This document shows positions 1-11,631 of a stretch of DNA of 64,000 bases, piece by piece. Location of the stretch: the NCBI GenBank assembly GCA_949987705.1, contig CATLJY010000241.1:1-64000 (forward strand), in the 5' to 3' direction. The stretch is from Thereva unica (taxonomy: Eukaryota; Arthropoda; Insecta; Diptera; Therevidae). The first letter of the stretch is position 1. Every line of letters begins with the position of its first letter. A program made the position numbers and the translations under genes. A model generated the notes under the pieces. That model did no database searches. It was given only the letters and a program-made list of their open reading frames with translations, and had not been told where the DNA came from.

Positions 1-1299
1 TATTTCCCTTTTGGAAATACATTTTGCTACTTTGTAGCACAACCAACAAATTTAGTTTGCTAAAATGCAAACTAATCATTTTAACGGCTTCATAAGATAA
101 ATATTCGTTCGCACAAATATTCTTCTCTATGATACCCGAGCCTCATAAAATTATAGCCAAACTTTAATCGCGCCTAGGTAATGATACCAAAGCGCTACAA
201 TCAACATATTGTTCCTAACGCGTTTTCTTTGCAACAATGTATGACACCCGATCCCCAAGATGATAATTAAGCATTTTTACACGTAAAGCTTTTGCGCCCT
301 TGGCCCAAGCGTTAGAGGTCGCGCCAAAAGAGTTGATGCCGGAGCGCGCAGCTGGGGAAATTAAAGCTGCACACAAATAAAAATTGCGCACATGTTGATA
401 AGAAATGCGCTTATGTATTTTCAAATTTCCCCTTCGAAATTTGTTGCGACTAGGCTAAGGGACGGGAACGGCATGCGGGGATTCTACTGCGCATGGAAAA
501 CGCGACTTTCTCGGCATCAACTCTTTTGGCGCGACCTCTATCTTGACCACGCCGACGCCAAGAGCAAAATTTCTGACAAAGCAATCTGCGCGAAATCCAG
601 AGCTAAGATCTGGAGACTTTCTGCGATCGAAAATCAGTCCGGGTCAGATCTCCTTTAGGAACAGTAGGTTCCTCAAAATCAAAATCGCTTTAATAAAAAG
701 GCTTATATAGAAATACAAGTATTAAAAGTTAATCTGTTGAAAGTTTTTTAAGTAAAATAAAGTGTTAAAAGTTTTATTGAAGAGTGATTGTTTCATTTAA
801 CGAATAAATGTACCGTGCGACGAGACGCCGGGAGTGAGCTAATAAAATTCTTTTACAGGTACTTTGACCCGCAGATTCCTTGGCCCCTCTTCTCTTTTCA
901 GGAAAGCACGGACGGCCAAGTTCATAACATTAATAACTGTAGCTTACAACGTTCATGAGTTGGTGAATCAGGTGAACACTGATGAATTCAAATTATAGTT
1001 TACAACGTTGTTGAGGATGTGTAATAAATTTTGGGTGGATGTTCATTTTGTGTCGATTTGAATTTATAACATATATCTTTTCTTTCATTGAATTTATTTT
1101 GTTGTTGAATTTTAAACTAACTAAATTAATTAACTAACCCTAACAATTATATTATATAATCATTTTAATTTGCAGAATTATTGAAATTTTTGAATTCACG
1201 TAATATTATGAATTGATTGAAGTTATTAAATAAAATTGAATTGTTCTAATTGAATTTATATCTACTCTTTTATTCAGGTGTTCGGCAATTAGAAGCCAA
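1..1299. other. Unassigned AT-rich left flank
   Basis: No coding region or recognisable transposon protein is visible in either strand. The stretch holds a perfect 28-bp inverted repeat (listed separately) and, around 690-930, a segment with TATATAG- and AATAAA-like motifs that could be part of an LTR or a short interspersed element. No second copy in the window lets the boundaries be set, so it is left unassigned. Confidence 0.5.
314..539. repeat. Perfect 28-bp inverted repeat with 170-bp spacer
   Basis: Positions 314-341 (AGAGGTCGCGCC...GATGCCG) are the exact reverse complement of 512-539. A perfect 28-bp match is far above chance. The arms are GC-rich in AT-rich surroundings. The two arms could be the ends of a small inverted-repeat element or a folded non-coding RNA. 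No target-site duplication is evident. Confidence 0.75.
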
Positions 1300-1364
1300 A
1301 TGCCTTTTCCTTTATTTTCTGAAGTTTTTATAACAAAAACAGAGAGGTCAGAGATATTTATTAT

Positions 1365-1486
<122 letters not shown>

Positions 1487-1696
1487 CATTATTTATAGGA
1501 AATTGTCCAAACTTTTTAATTTTGGAAAAAAAGTTTAGGTTTATCACGTATTTTTTGGAGAAAAAGGTGGTTTTAGTTGAAATTCTAGTGAAAAAAATAC
1601 AAAATTTTGATATATATATCCCGCAGCTAGGTTGTGACAGCTCCTTCATACTTCTCTGTCTTACTCTTTCTACTCTCTATCTTCCGGCTAGAGCTG

Positions 1697-1736
1697 CTGT
1701 TCGACATTCTATACGAAAAAATAGATTGTCGAACAG
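1697..1736. other. Short perfect hairpin near the LINE/foldback start
   Basis: CTGTTCGACA at 1697-1706 pairs with TGTCGAACAG at 1727-1736, and an extra TCTA/TAGA pairing lies inside. The same hairpin is present in the right arm. Its function is unknown; it could be a structured leader of the retroelement RNA. Confidence 0.7.
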
Positions 1737-1793
1737 TACAAAGGGGCTTTCCCTAAGCCTCTAGTCTACCACATGGAAAAAAAGAAGCTAGCG

Positions 1794-1983
1794 TCAGGGC
1801 TTAAATTGTGGCCACTGATGGTGCCTACCTACAATTTCTAGGTCCACTGTTGGCCTTGTTCAACCTTTTTTTGTGAAACAGGTGTTTTTACATTTTTGAG
1901 ATTTACTCGAAAAGTTACCATTATTTTTTCATGATATTTTTATTATAGGTAGGCACCATCAGTGGCCACAATTTAAGCCCTGA
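1794..1983. mobile_element. 190-bp foldback (MITE-like) unit
   Basis: Perfect 38-bp terminal inverted repeats, 1794-1831 (starting TCAGGGCTTAAATTG) and 1946-1983, flank an AT-rich core with no ORF. An identical unit lies in the right arm. The third LINE 5' copy begins right after the position where this unit ends, which supports an autonomous boundary here. No clear target duplication is seen, so the superfamily is open. Confidence 0.7.
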
Positions 1984-2531
1984 TGCAAGGTTCTACGATA
2001 ATTACACTCCCTATAATTAAATGTCAAAAAAGGCCATTTTTAATGGTTTTTGAATTTTGCTGCAAAAACCTATTGACCGATATCAATGGTCCAAAACTCA
2101 CAATTTTCGTCTTTTTAAGCACTATTATAGTATTTTTTGTTTTCCAAAACAACATTTTTTCCGTAGCCAAAACGTGAAAAACGTGTTTTCGCTACTATTA
2201 TTAGCTTTTTACCACCTGTTGCCCTGGACCAATTTTATCCAAAACACATTCATTGAATTCCGACGATTTTTCTCTAAATTATAGCGTCAAGAAATCTATT
2301 ATGTCTCCCTTTTCCCCCCTTTCCCGACTGTCTTTATATATAATTTATATATAAACACGCAATTTATACATCCATCTATTTATGGCGTTTTTTATATGTA
2401 ATTTCAGGAAAAAACCTCTTTTTCGCTTAAATTAAACCACATTTTTACCTCCCAGAGCCCCAAAAACCATCGTAGGACGCTGCAAGATACCTTAAAATTT
2501 TCGTAAAATTATCTACTTTAATTATAAAATA

Positions 2532-5134
2532 CTAGCTGGAACCCGGTGCGCCTCGCTGCACAAATAAGCCAATAGTATGGCGTGCGCCAAAACAATTGGG
2601 AATCTCAAAATCGATGGGCACTGAGAGTCTCAAATCCCGGGATGCAAGTACATTCGTAAAGAAAAGTGTAACTCCGTTCGTTTAAAAACCCAAATCACTT
2701 GCTCATTTATATCCCTAATCACAATTCAGCGGTCTCACTGCCACTCTTGTCGTGGTCAGATGCTATGAGGGAGTGTTTTTGCCCGTAAATGAATTTCGAA
2801 GAAGAAATTACAATGCACGTCCGCTTGAACTTTATCCATACACGAAATTTTAATGGGTGTGAAATTGTCAGTTCGCCGCCTGTGTTTATATTTCCAATTC
2901 TTTTGGTACGCGCTATAGCTTCCGTTTATTTTGCAGTTGAGGTGATAAGAATTTTAATATACAGTAGGAGCCATTTTCGTATTTTTGATTCCGAATAATA
3001 TCGATGCTATCGATTGAAATTTCGCTATTTGAAACGACCAAAAGTTGGTTTTTTCAATACTGTTCCATAGATGTGATGCTTTCAAGCATGCATCCGTTCA
3101 GCTCATTTGCAGGCTTTGATCGAAGTATACCAGGCAAAGTTGAGCAAGTAGTGTCAGAGCGCCTACCATGGATTAGGTTTTCCTCGGAAATCTTGAAAAG
3201 CCCTGTCATGCGCTTCGACCTATTTTTTATAGGCCATGGTGCATTCGCTCCAAAATAATAATTTTGCACGGATGTGGCAATACGGGAGTTTTTACTGATG
3301 TTACATGTAGGTGTTTCTCTCTGGTTCAAATTCAATAGGAACTTGGGTGCTCAATACACTAAACATCCACCATCAAGTAGCGTTGATGCAATTCCCGATG
3401 ATGTCACACTTCACACTATGAATGGAGACAGTTAATACGTTCAATAAGCAACGTTTGGCAACATTGGGCGAACTTTTCAAACATTTAACGGCATGATAAA
3501 GAGTAATTTTTCCGTAAGAAATATGAAAAAAAATATGTCCCATGCAAAATTATTGTATGTTGAAAAAGCGACGAACATCTGATTATTGAATTTGTCGTCT
3601 TTTTGGTTTTGAGACCTTTCATTTAAGCCATACATTGCTAAAATCAGGCACATGCAGCCGAAGTTACTTCAATCCAAGTTCAGAGAACCGCGTCCTTCTT
3701 CGCGATAAATCTGATTTTTTCAACAAAATTGTACGGCAACTATCCGTAAATAAACTCCGATCGATCTGAAACTTTGGAAATCGTATTTTTTTCGGAAAAA
3801 AACCAAAACAAAATGGATCTGACTTCTTTAGCAGAAATTTGAAGAGTACCTCCCATACAAAAGTTTCGGATTTTTCTATATCAGTACACTACAGCTACCC
3901 GAAGGTTTCGAGATAGCCTATATGTTATTCTGAAGTATGAGCTATATTATTGTAAAGTTTCATTAAAATCTATTCAGTAGTTTTTGCGTGAAAGAGTAAC
4001 AAACATCCATACAAACATTCGCGTTTATAATATTAGTAAGATAGCCTATAGCAAAAAACCTGTGTGCGTTGCAAGGCTTTTAAATAAAAAAAATTATGTG
4101 TGCGTTGTACGCGGTAGGAAAAAAAACAATAAATCTGGAAAAAAATTCCCTCTTCCCAATCTTATCGGTGATTCAATTAGAACAGCGTTATGTATTCAAG
4201 TAGATGCATCTAAACATGTAACTTCTCGGTGAATTAGAATTTTAACTTTCTCTTTTCGGTTAGCCGTTACACTGCTCCCTTCTTACTCAGTATTCGTCCC
4301 GAACACAGCTTCCTCCAGGTCTCGTTTTTTCCGATCGAACTTTTTGGAAGCGATAGATGACATCGTTTAACCTCGTGATGACAATGTAGCGGCGCACAAA
4401 TTTGCAAACTTCGACTCTTTCTACCGTTTTTACTGTTTCTATAGTGCTTAGAGGGAATTTTAGAAATTTACTACATTTCAGAATGTGGCTTGGGAAAATT
4501 CGTGCGTCATATTGGACCCGCAATTTTGAATTTATAAGCTTTGATCATAAATTCGTTGTTTGCCCTAAAAGCCCCCAGATACCGATTTTCATTGCAATCG
4601 GAATACAATTGGAAAAATTCGTCGGCCATATTGGCGCGGCCATTTTGAATTTATAAGTTTTGATCATAAATTCGTTATTTGCAACCTTAGAAACCCCTAG
4701 ATATTCACTTTCATTGGAATCGGAATACAATTGGAAAAATTTGTCCGCCATTTTGAATTTATAAGTTTTGATCATAAATTCGTTATTTGCAACCTTAAAA
4801 TCCGCCAGATTTCGATTTTCATTGGAATCGGAACACAATTGGCAAATTCGTCGGCCATATTGGCACGGCCATTTTGAATTTTTGACCACAAATTCGTTAT
4901 TAGCGACCTTAAAAACCTCTATATACCAACTTTCATTGAAATCGGAACACAATTTGCGTGGCCATTTTGAGTTTTCAGCGGCCATGTTGAATTTTTTTAT
5001 AAATTATAGCCTATATGTTATTCTGATATATGAGCTATATTATTGTAAAGTTTCATTAAAATCCATTCAGTAGTTTTTGCGTGAAAGAGTAACAAACATA
5101 CATACAAACATTCACGTTTATAATATTAGTAAGA
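2532..5134 (-). mobile_element. Non-autonomous Helitron, complete, in LINE 5' region
   Basis: Read on the minus strand the element starts TCTTACTAATATTATAAACG and ends CTAG, preceded by a short GTGC/GCAC stem, and lies between host A and T. These are the Helitron termini and target rule. The homologous empty sites at about 10,640 (inverted arm) and 15,235 (third copy) read straight through AAAATA/TAACAAA, so both ends are fixed to the base. It has no Rep or helicase frame and would depend on an autonomous partner. A second copy of the same 5' terminus lies inside at about 3920-4042, so it may be two elements in tandem or a read-through product. Confidence 0.92.
4525..4985. repeat. Tandem repeat inside the Helitron
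   Basis: Five diverged units of about 92-121 bp begin near 4525, 4644, 4752, 4873 and 4965, each opening TTTGAATTT(ATAAG). Most carry ATCATAAATTCGTTATTTGC and a GGAATCGGAA block. A 146-codon open frame on the minus strand is only the repeat read in one frame. Confidence 0.85.
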
Positions 5135-5195
5135 TAACAAAAATCCGGATTTTCCTGCATTGGGGTCCCATATTTATCAACGATATGATTTTTCA

Positions 5196-5640
5196 TGCTA
5201 CGCCTCTTACTCGCACTCATCTTTCCCCTCGCCTGTCAAGGACTTATGCTAGCCAGAACCGCCTGTCATTGTACCAACTTACTTTAAATCGTCTAAAGAA
5301 ACATATCTGTAAATTTCAACTTTACAGAATAAAGTTTATTTTAATTTACGCATAATACACCTTCAGGCTCACCTGTCAGGTACTTGTGCTCATCGAAAAC
5401 GCCTGTCAATTTTTTTTTTGAACTTAATAACAAATAAACAAAATGGTAAAAAAAATTTCAAGCTTACAGGAACAAGTTTTTTTTTTTTTTCAAATGTTTC
5501 CTACACTTTCAAAAATATAGGGGTTGATGACGTGCAGGGCTGAGGCGTGCCAGGTCATTGTACTTAGGCAACTATGGCTCATCACCATAAGAATTTCTAG
5601 CCTTACAGACACACCGTTACTCGGACGGCCCACTAGCTCT
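5196..5640 (+). repeat. Diverged monomers in the LINE 5' untranslated region
   Basis: Two clear units (about 5230-5350 and 5366-5500) share CGCCTGTCA, CCTGTCA and ACTT(A/G)TGCT blocks and end in T-rich tracts followed by TTACAG. A third, weaker unit runs to about 5620. Repeated 5' monomers often carry LINE promoters, and each unit also resembles a 3' splice site. The same block recurs in the right arm and at 15236-15723. Confidence 0.6.
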
Positions 5641-5662
5641 CCTACTATATGAAGTTATTTGC

Positions 5663-8476
5663 ATGACCAGGGAGCTCAGTTGTGGGAACAAGGTAAGTGT
5701 GTTGCTAAAAATTTTCTGTTCTGTCAATACCGGGTTCAACATATGCCATTTTAACTCTCGAAGTATCAAACCGAAAATTGCAGAGATCAACGAGATATTT
5801 ATAAATGTTAATGTCTACGCGATTTTAGTGTGCGAAAGTTGGCTAAACGAAGCCATCCCGTCGTCCCTTGTATCCATAAATGGTTTTCAAATTTTTCGTA
5901 ATGATCGTCAAGGTCGCATTGGTGGTGGTGTGGCTATATTCCTTAGGAACCACCTAAAATGTAGGATTATCGGTCGCTCTATGAACCCTGGTATTGAGTT
6001 TATTTGTGTGGAGGTCTCAAATGGTTCTGAAAAACTTTTACTAGTCAGTGTTTACTCTCCCCCAGGTCTATTTAAACTTGATAATTCCGCTGAACTGTAA
6101 GAGACCCTGGAGCATCTTTCTCACACGTATGCACATATAGTTGTCGGTGGGGATTTCAATGTTAACTTATTAAAATCTTCCAGTCAAGAAAAATTCTTCA
6201 ATCATACAATGAAGACCTTAGGCCTTGCTCAAATGAATACCTTGCCAACCTACTTTAATGCGTCGAACCCATCGCTACTCGATGTCTTCCTTTGTTCCGA
6301 ACCTAGTATGATTATATTTCAAAATCAAATATCTCCTCCAAGTTATTTAGACCATGACATCCTATTTGCTAGTTACAATTTTCAGGTTGACGCGATTCCC
6401 AGGAAAACTATAGTATATCGTGATTTTAAAAATCTTAACCGCGATCGGCTCCTGGAACACTGCCAATTTCTTCCGTGGGATAATATCTTTGTGGCAGAAG
6501 ACATAGATGATAAAATTGCTATCTTTGAGGAGTTTATTGTGCAGTTATATGATGAATTTGTTCCCCTGCGTACGAAATGTCTGAGTGATAAGTCTAAACC
6601 ATGGTACTGCAATGAAATCAAGTCCCTTATCGCCGAAAGGGAGTATCTATTTCATCGTTTCTTGAAATTCAAAAGTGAAAATACTAGAAAATCGTACACT
6701 CGTGTTCGTAATCTAGTCGTAGCGAAAATCAGAGTAGCCAAACGTAATTTTTATGCTTGTAAGCTTGACCCGTCACTTCCAACTCGAACTTTCTGGAAGA
6801 ACCTGCGTAACTTGAGCGTCTGCAGTGATAAAGATGATTCACAAGTATACGCCAACTGTGACCCTGAAATTCTTAATAATCATTTTTCTTCTTGCAATAT
6901 AGATACTCTTCCCCATATGCCAGACTCTTCTATTGAAGGGTTCAGCTTTCGCTGTGTTGACGCCATTGAAGTGAGCTCAGCCATTAACTCTATCAAGTCT
7001 GAGGCCACTGGAACTGACAATATTTCACCTAAATTTTTAAAAATACTTCTTCCGTTATTACTACCTTTTATTGTCCATATTTTCAATACCTGTCTCACCG
7101 TGTCGAAATTCCCTACTGCTTGGAAACATGCTCTGGTAATCCCTATTGCCAAGTGTCCCAATCCTAGTAGCCCCTCGGATTTCCGTCCAATTAGCATCTT
7201 ACCTTTTCTGGCTAAAGGTCTTGAGAAATTAATTGCAATGCAAATGATTGCTTACTGCGAGCACCGCATGCTTGTAAATCCATATCAGTCAGGCTTTCGG
7301 AAACATCATAGCTGTGACACTGCTCTTCTAAAAATCACGACTGACATACGGAATTCTCTAGATGCAAACAAGTTATGTTGTCTACTCCTGCTAGACTTTT
7401 CCAAAGCTTTTGATAACGTCAATCACTCCGTCCTATTACGCAAACTCAGTACACAATTTGGTTTTTCCTCTTCTGCCCTCACGCTCATGTATAGTTTTTT
7501 AGCTGCTCGTTCACAACAGGTGAAGATTTCCCATTCAATTTCCCCCCCTGCCGTGCTTTTTGCTGGCGTTCTCCAAGGATCTATCTTGGGCCCTCTACTG
7601 TTTAGTATATATATAAATGATCTTCCACTAATAGTGAAGCATTCTTACGTGCTTATGTATGCTGATGATGTACAACTCTACGTTAGTGATAATAAAAATC
7701 AATTAGAGCGATGTTTAAATTATCTCTCAGAAGATTTTCATAACATAACTCATTGGTCCTTCTTAAATTCACTAAAACTTAACCCATCTAAATCTCAATG
7801 CATTATCTTCTCCAATTCTAACGCGTCACCAACCGACCTCTTTCAAATTACCTTAAATGGGACCCCTGTCTCCTGCGTGAACCGGGTCAAAAATCTTGGT
7901 ATTGCTTTGAACAGAAATATGACGTGTTGTGACCACATTAGCTATATTTTGGGCAAAGTATATTGTACTTTAAGGCGACTTCGTATGCATAGTAGTCTCT
8001 TGTCACAAGATGTTCGCATGAAGCTGGTTAAAGCCATACTCTTGCCGCACATAATGCATGGCCTCAGTGTCTTCCCATCGTTAGATTCATCCTGTAACCG
8101 TAAGTTAGAAGTAGCCTTTAACGACTGCACCCATTTCATTCATAGCCTTCGCAGGTTTGACCACATTTCACCTTACCGGCACTCAATTTTTGGATGTTCC
8201 TTAGGTGACTACCGAGATTTTAGGGTTTTGTGCTACCACCACAACATCATCAATAACCGAACACCCTCTTATCTAAACGAATTTATCCAGCTCTCACAAT
8301 CGCGAAGGAATAATAATGTGATCATCCCCCGTTTTCGGCATCTTTGAGGACAACGCTCTTTCTTTGTTCACGCAGCTCAATTGTGGAACTCCATTCCTGT
8401 CGAGATACAACGAATCGAATCAGTGGGCATTTTCAAAAGGCGTCTTTTTGAATTCATTTCTGGCAGAACAAACTGA
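5663..8476 (+). pseudogene. CR1/Jockey-like LINE ORF2 (endonuclease-RT)
   Basis: A 937-codon frame interrupted by TAA at 6098-6100 and TGA at 8345-8347; the same frame resumes after each. The N-terminal third is an AP-type endonuclease (FNSRSIK near the start, catalytic CESWLNE, GGDFNVN after the first stop, YLDHD). The RT domain follows with FRPISIL, LLDFSKAFD, GVLQGSILGPL and the catalytic YADD. The last part (AAQLWNSIP) is typical of CR1/Jockey C-termini. The intact protein nicks DNA and primes reverse transcription of its own RNA. No ORF1 is seen upstream. Clade assignment is from motif recall and is less certain than the family. Confidence 0.9.
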
Positions 8477-8682
8477 AGCACGTGTATCACTTATTCTTTT
8501 TCTTTTTTCTTTCTATTACATTATTTTAATTCCTTTAGATACTAGTTTTTATATTCTTTTATTTTTTAAGTTATAGATCTATTTTGATTGTAAAGTTTAA
8601 TATCTAGTTTTCCGTTTCTCTATGTACAAATTTAAGATTTTAATCTTGTGTACTTATGTTTTTATAATAAATGTAATGTAAA
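8477..8682 (+). other. LINE 3' untranslated end and tail
   Basis: AT-rich sequence after the ORF2 stop, ending in AATAAATGTAATGTAAATG instead of a poly(A) run. Short direct repeats in place of poly(A) fit the CR1 group. The tail abuts the inverted copy at 8683 with a few bases of microhomology. Confidence 0.65.
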
Positions 8683-10108
8683 TGTTGAAAATATGGACAA
8701 TAAAAGGTAGTAATAACGGAAGAAGTATTTTTAAAAATTTAGGTGAAATATTGTCAGTTCCAGTGGCCTCAGACTTGATAGAGTTAATGGCTGAGCTCAC
8801 TTCAATGGCGTCAACACAGCGAAAGCTGAACCCTTCAATAGAAGAGTCTGGCATATGGGGAAGAGTATCTATATTGCAAGAAGAAAAATGATTATTAAGA
8901 ATTTCAGGGTCACAGTTGGCGTATACTTGTGAATCATCTTTATCACTGCAGACGCTCAAGTTACGCAGGTTCTTCCAGAAAGTTCGAGTTGGAAGTGACG
9001 GGTCAAGCTTACAAGCATAAAAATTACGTTTGGCTACTCTGATTTTCGCTACGACTAGATTACGAACACGAGTGTACGATTTTCTAGTATTTTCACTTTT
9101 GAATTTCAAGAAACGATGAAATAGATACTCCCTTTCGGCGATAAGGGACTTGATTTCATTGCAGTACCATGGTTTAGACTTATCACTCAGACATTTCGTA
9201 CGCAGGGGAACAAATTCATCATATAACTGCACAATAAACTCCTCAAAGATAGCAATTTTATCATCTATGTCTTCTGCCACAAAGATATTATCCCACGGAA
9301 GAAATTGGCAGTGTTCCAGGAGCCGATCGCGGTTAAGATTTTTAAAATCACGATATACTATAGTTTTCCTGGGAATCGCGTCAACCTGAAAATTGTAACT
9401 AGCAAATAGGATGTCATGGTCTAAATAACTTGGAGGAGATATTTGATTTTGAAATATAATCATACTAGGTTCGGAACAAAGGAAGACATCGAGTAGCGAT
9501 GGGTTCGACGCATTAAAGTAGGTTGGCAAGGTATTCATTTGAGCAAGGCCTAAGGTCTTCATTGTATGATTGAAGAATTTTTCTTGACTGGAAGATTTTA
9601 ATAAGTTAACATTGAAATCCCCACCGACAACTATATGTGCATACGTGTGAGAAAGATGCTCCAGGGTCTCTTACAGTTCAGCGGAATTATCAAGTTTAAA
9701 TAGACCTGGGGGAGAGTAAACACTGACTAGTAAAAGTTTTTCAGAACCATTTGAGACCTCCACACAAATAAACTCAATACCAGGGTTCATAGAGCGACCG
9801 ATAATCCTACATTTTAGGTGGTTCCTAAGGAATATAGCCACACCACCACCAATGCGACCTTGACGATCATTACGAAAAATTTGAAAACCATTTATGGATA
9901 CAAGGGACGACGGGATGGCTTCGTTTAGCCAACTTCCGCACACTAAAATCGCGTAGACATTAACATTTATAAATATCTCGTTGATCTCTGCAATTTTCGG
10001 TTTGATACTTCGAGAGTTAAAATGGAATATGTTGAACCCGGTATTGACAGAACAGAAAATTTTTAGCAACACACTTACCTTGTTCCCACAACTGAGCTCC
10101 CTGGTCAT
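8683..10108 (-). pseudogene. Inverted 5' half of LINE ORF2
   Basis: Codes for the endonuclease and the start of the RT region, the same as 5663-7087, and then stops where the foldback spacer begins. It shares the TAA found at 6098-6100 in the left copy. The endonuclease catalytic Glu is changed (CGSWLNE instead of CESWLNE), and a Cys in the N-terminal motif is Phe. It lacks all RT catalytic motifs and cannot be functional. Confidence 0.92.
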
Positions 10109-11542
10109 GCAAATAACTTCATATAGTAGGAGAGCTAGTGGGCCGTCCGAGTAACGGTGTGTCTGTAAGGCTAGAAATTCTTATGGTGATGAGCCATAGT
10201 TGCCTAAGTACAATGACCTGGCACGCCTCAGCCCTGCACGTCATCAACCCCTATATTTTTGAAAGTGTAGGAAACATTTGAAAAAAAAAAAACTTGTTCC
10301 TGTAAGCTTGAAATTTTTTTTACGATTTTGTTTATTTGTTATTAAGTTCAAAAAAAAATTGACAGGCGTTTTCGATGAGCACAAGTACCTGACAGGTGAG
10401 CCTGAAGGTGTATTATGCGTAAATTAAAATAAACTTTATTCTGTAAAGTTGAAATTTACAGATATGTTTCTTTAGACGATTTAAAGTAAGTTGGTACAAT
10501 GACAGGCGGTTCTGGCTAGCATAAGTCCTTGACAGGCGAGGGGAAAGATGAGTGCGAGTAAGAGGCGTAGCATGAAAAATCATATCGTTGATAAATATGG
10601 GACCCCAATGCAGGAAAATCCGGATTTTTGTTATATTTTATAATTAAAGTAGATAATTTTACGAAAATTTTAAGGTATCTTGCAGCGTCCTACGATGGTT
10701 TTTGGGGCTCTGGGAGGTAAAAATGTGGTTTAATTTAAGCGAAAAAGAGGTTTTTTCCTGAAATTACATATAAAAAACGCCATAAATAGATGGATGTATA
10801 AATTGCGTGTTTATATATAAATTATATATAAAGACAGTCGGGAAAGGGGGGAAAAGGGAGACATAATAGATTTCTTGACGCTATAATTTAGAGAAAAATC
10901 GTCGGAATTCAATGAATGTGTTTTGGATAAAATTGGTCCAGGGCAACAGGTGGTAAAAAGCTAATAATAGTAGCGAAAACACGTTTTTCACGTTTTGGCT
11001 ACGGAAAAAATGTTGTTTTGGAAAACAAAAAATACTATAATAGTGCTTAAAAAGACGAAAATTGTGAGTTTTGGACCATTGATATCGGTCAATAGGTTTT
11101 TGCAGCAAAATTCAAAAACCATTAAAAATGGCCTTTTTTGACATTTAATTATAGGGAGTGTAATTATCGTAGAACCTTGCATCAGGGCTTAAATTGTGGC
11201 CACTGATGGTGCCTACCTATAATAAAAATATCATGAAAAAATAATGGTAACTTTTCGAGTAAATCTCAAAAATGTAAAAACACCTGTTTCACAAAAAAAG
11301 GTTGAACAAGGCCAACAGTGGACCTAGAAATTGTAGGTAGGCACCATCAGTGGCCACAATTTAAGCCCTGACGCTAGCTTCTTTTTTTCCATGTGGTAGA
11401 CTAGAGGCTTAGGGAAAGCCCCTTTGTACTGTTCGACAATCTATTTTTTCGTATAGAATGTCGAACAGCAGCTCTAGCCGGAAGATAGAGAGTAGAAAGA
11501 GTAAGACAGAGAAGTATGAAGGAGCTGTCACAACCTAGCTGC

Positions 11543-11554
<12 letters not shown>
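8683..11554 (-). repeat. Right arm of the inverted duplication
   Basis: Reverse complement of the left arm, from inside LINE ORF2 (8683) outward through the LINE 5' region, the 190-bp foldback and the hairpin to the TA run. It lacks the Helitron, so it preserves the empty insertion site. Differences from the left arm are few, which points to a recent duplication. Confidence 0.93.
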
Positions 11555-11615
<61 letters not shown>

Positions 11616-11624
11616 TATATATAT
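11546..11624. repeat. (TA)n microsatellite, right of foldback
   Basis: TA run that joins the right arm to the Tc1-like element. With the run at 13202-13256 it looks like one microsatellite split by the Tc1 insertion, as expected for an element that targets TA. Confidence 0.95.
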
Positions 11625-11631
11625 GTATTGG

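Larger units (their letters stand above)
1611..7087 (+). repeat. Left arm of a 2.86-kb inverted duplication
   Basis: Removing the Helitron at 2532-5134 leaves about 2.87 kb. This is the near-exact reverse complement of 8683-11554 (two positions differ in the protein segments I compared, plus small homopolymer differences). The arm starts at the TA run, includes a hairpin, a foldback unit, the LINE 5' region and the first half of LINE ORF2, and stops inside ORF2 at about 7087. The rest of the LINE (7088-8682) forms the spacer. Both arms share the same internal stop codon, so they come from one parental copy. Confidence 0.93.

Noticed and set aside
4545..4985. 146-codon frame with internal repeats inside the Helitron
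   Set aside because: The repeats follow the DNA tandem array and there is no start context or known domain.
6382..6621. Antisense frames within LINE ORF2 (also 6880-7197 and 7942-8139)
   Set aside because: Shadows of the ORF2 coding strand.
1611..11554. Foldback as a simple assembly artefact
   Set aside because: Not excluded, but the arms differ at several bases and only one carries the Helitron, which a pure artefact would not produce.
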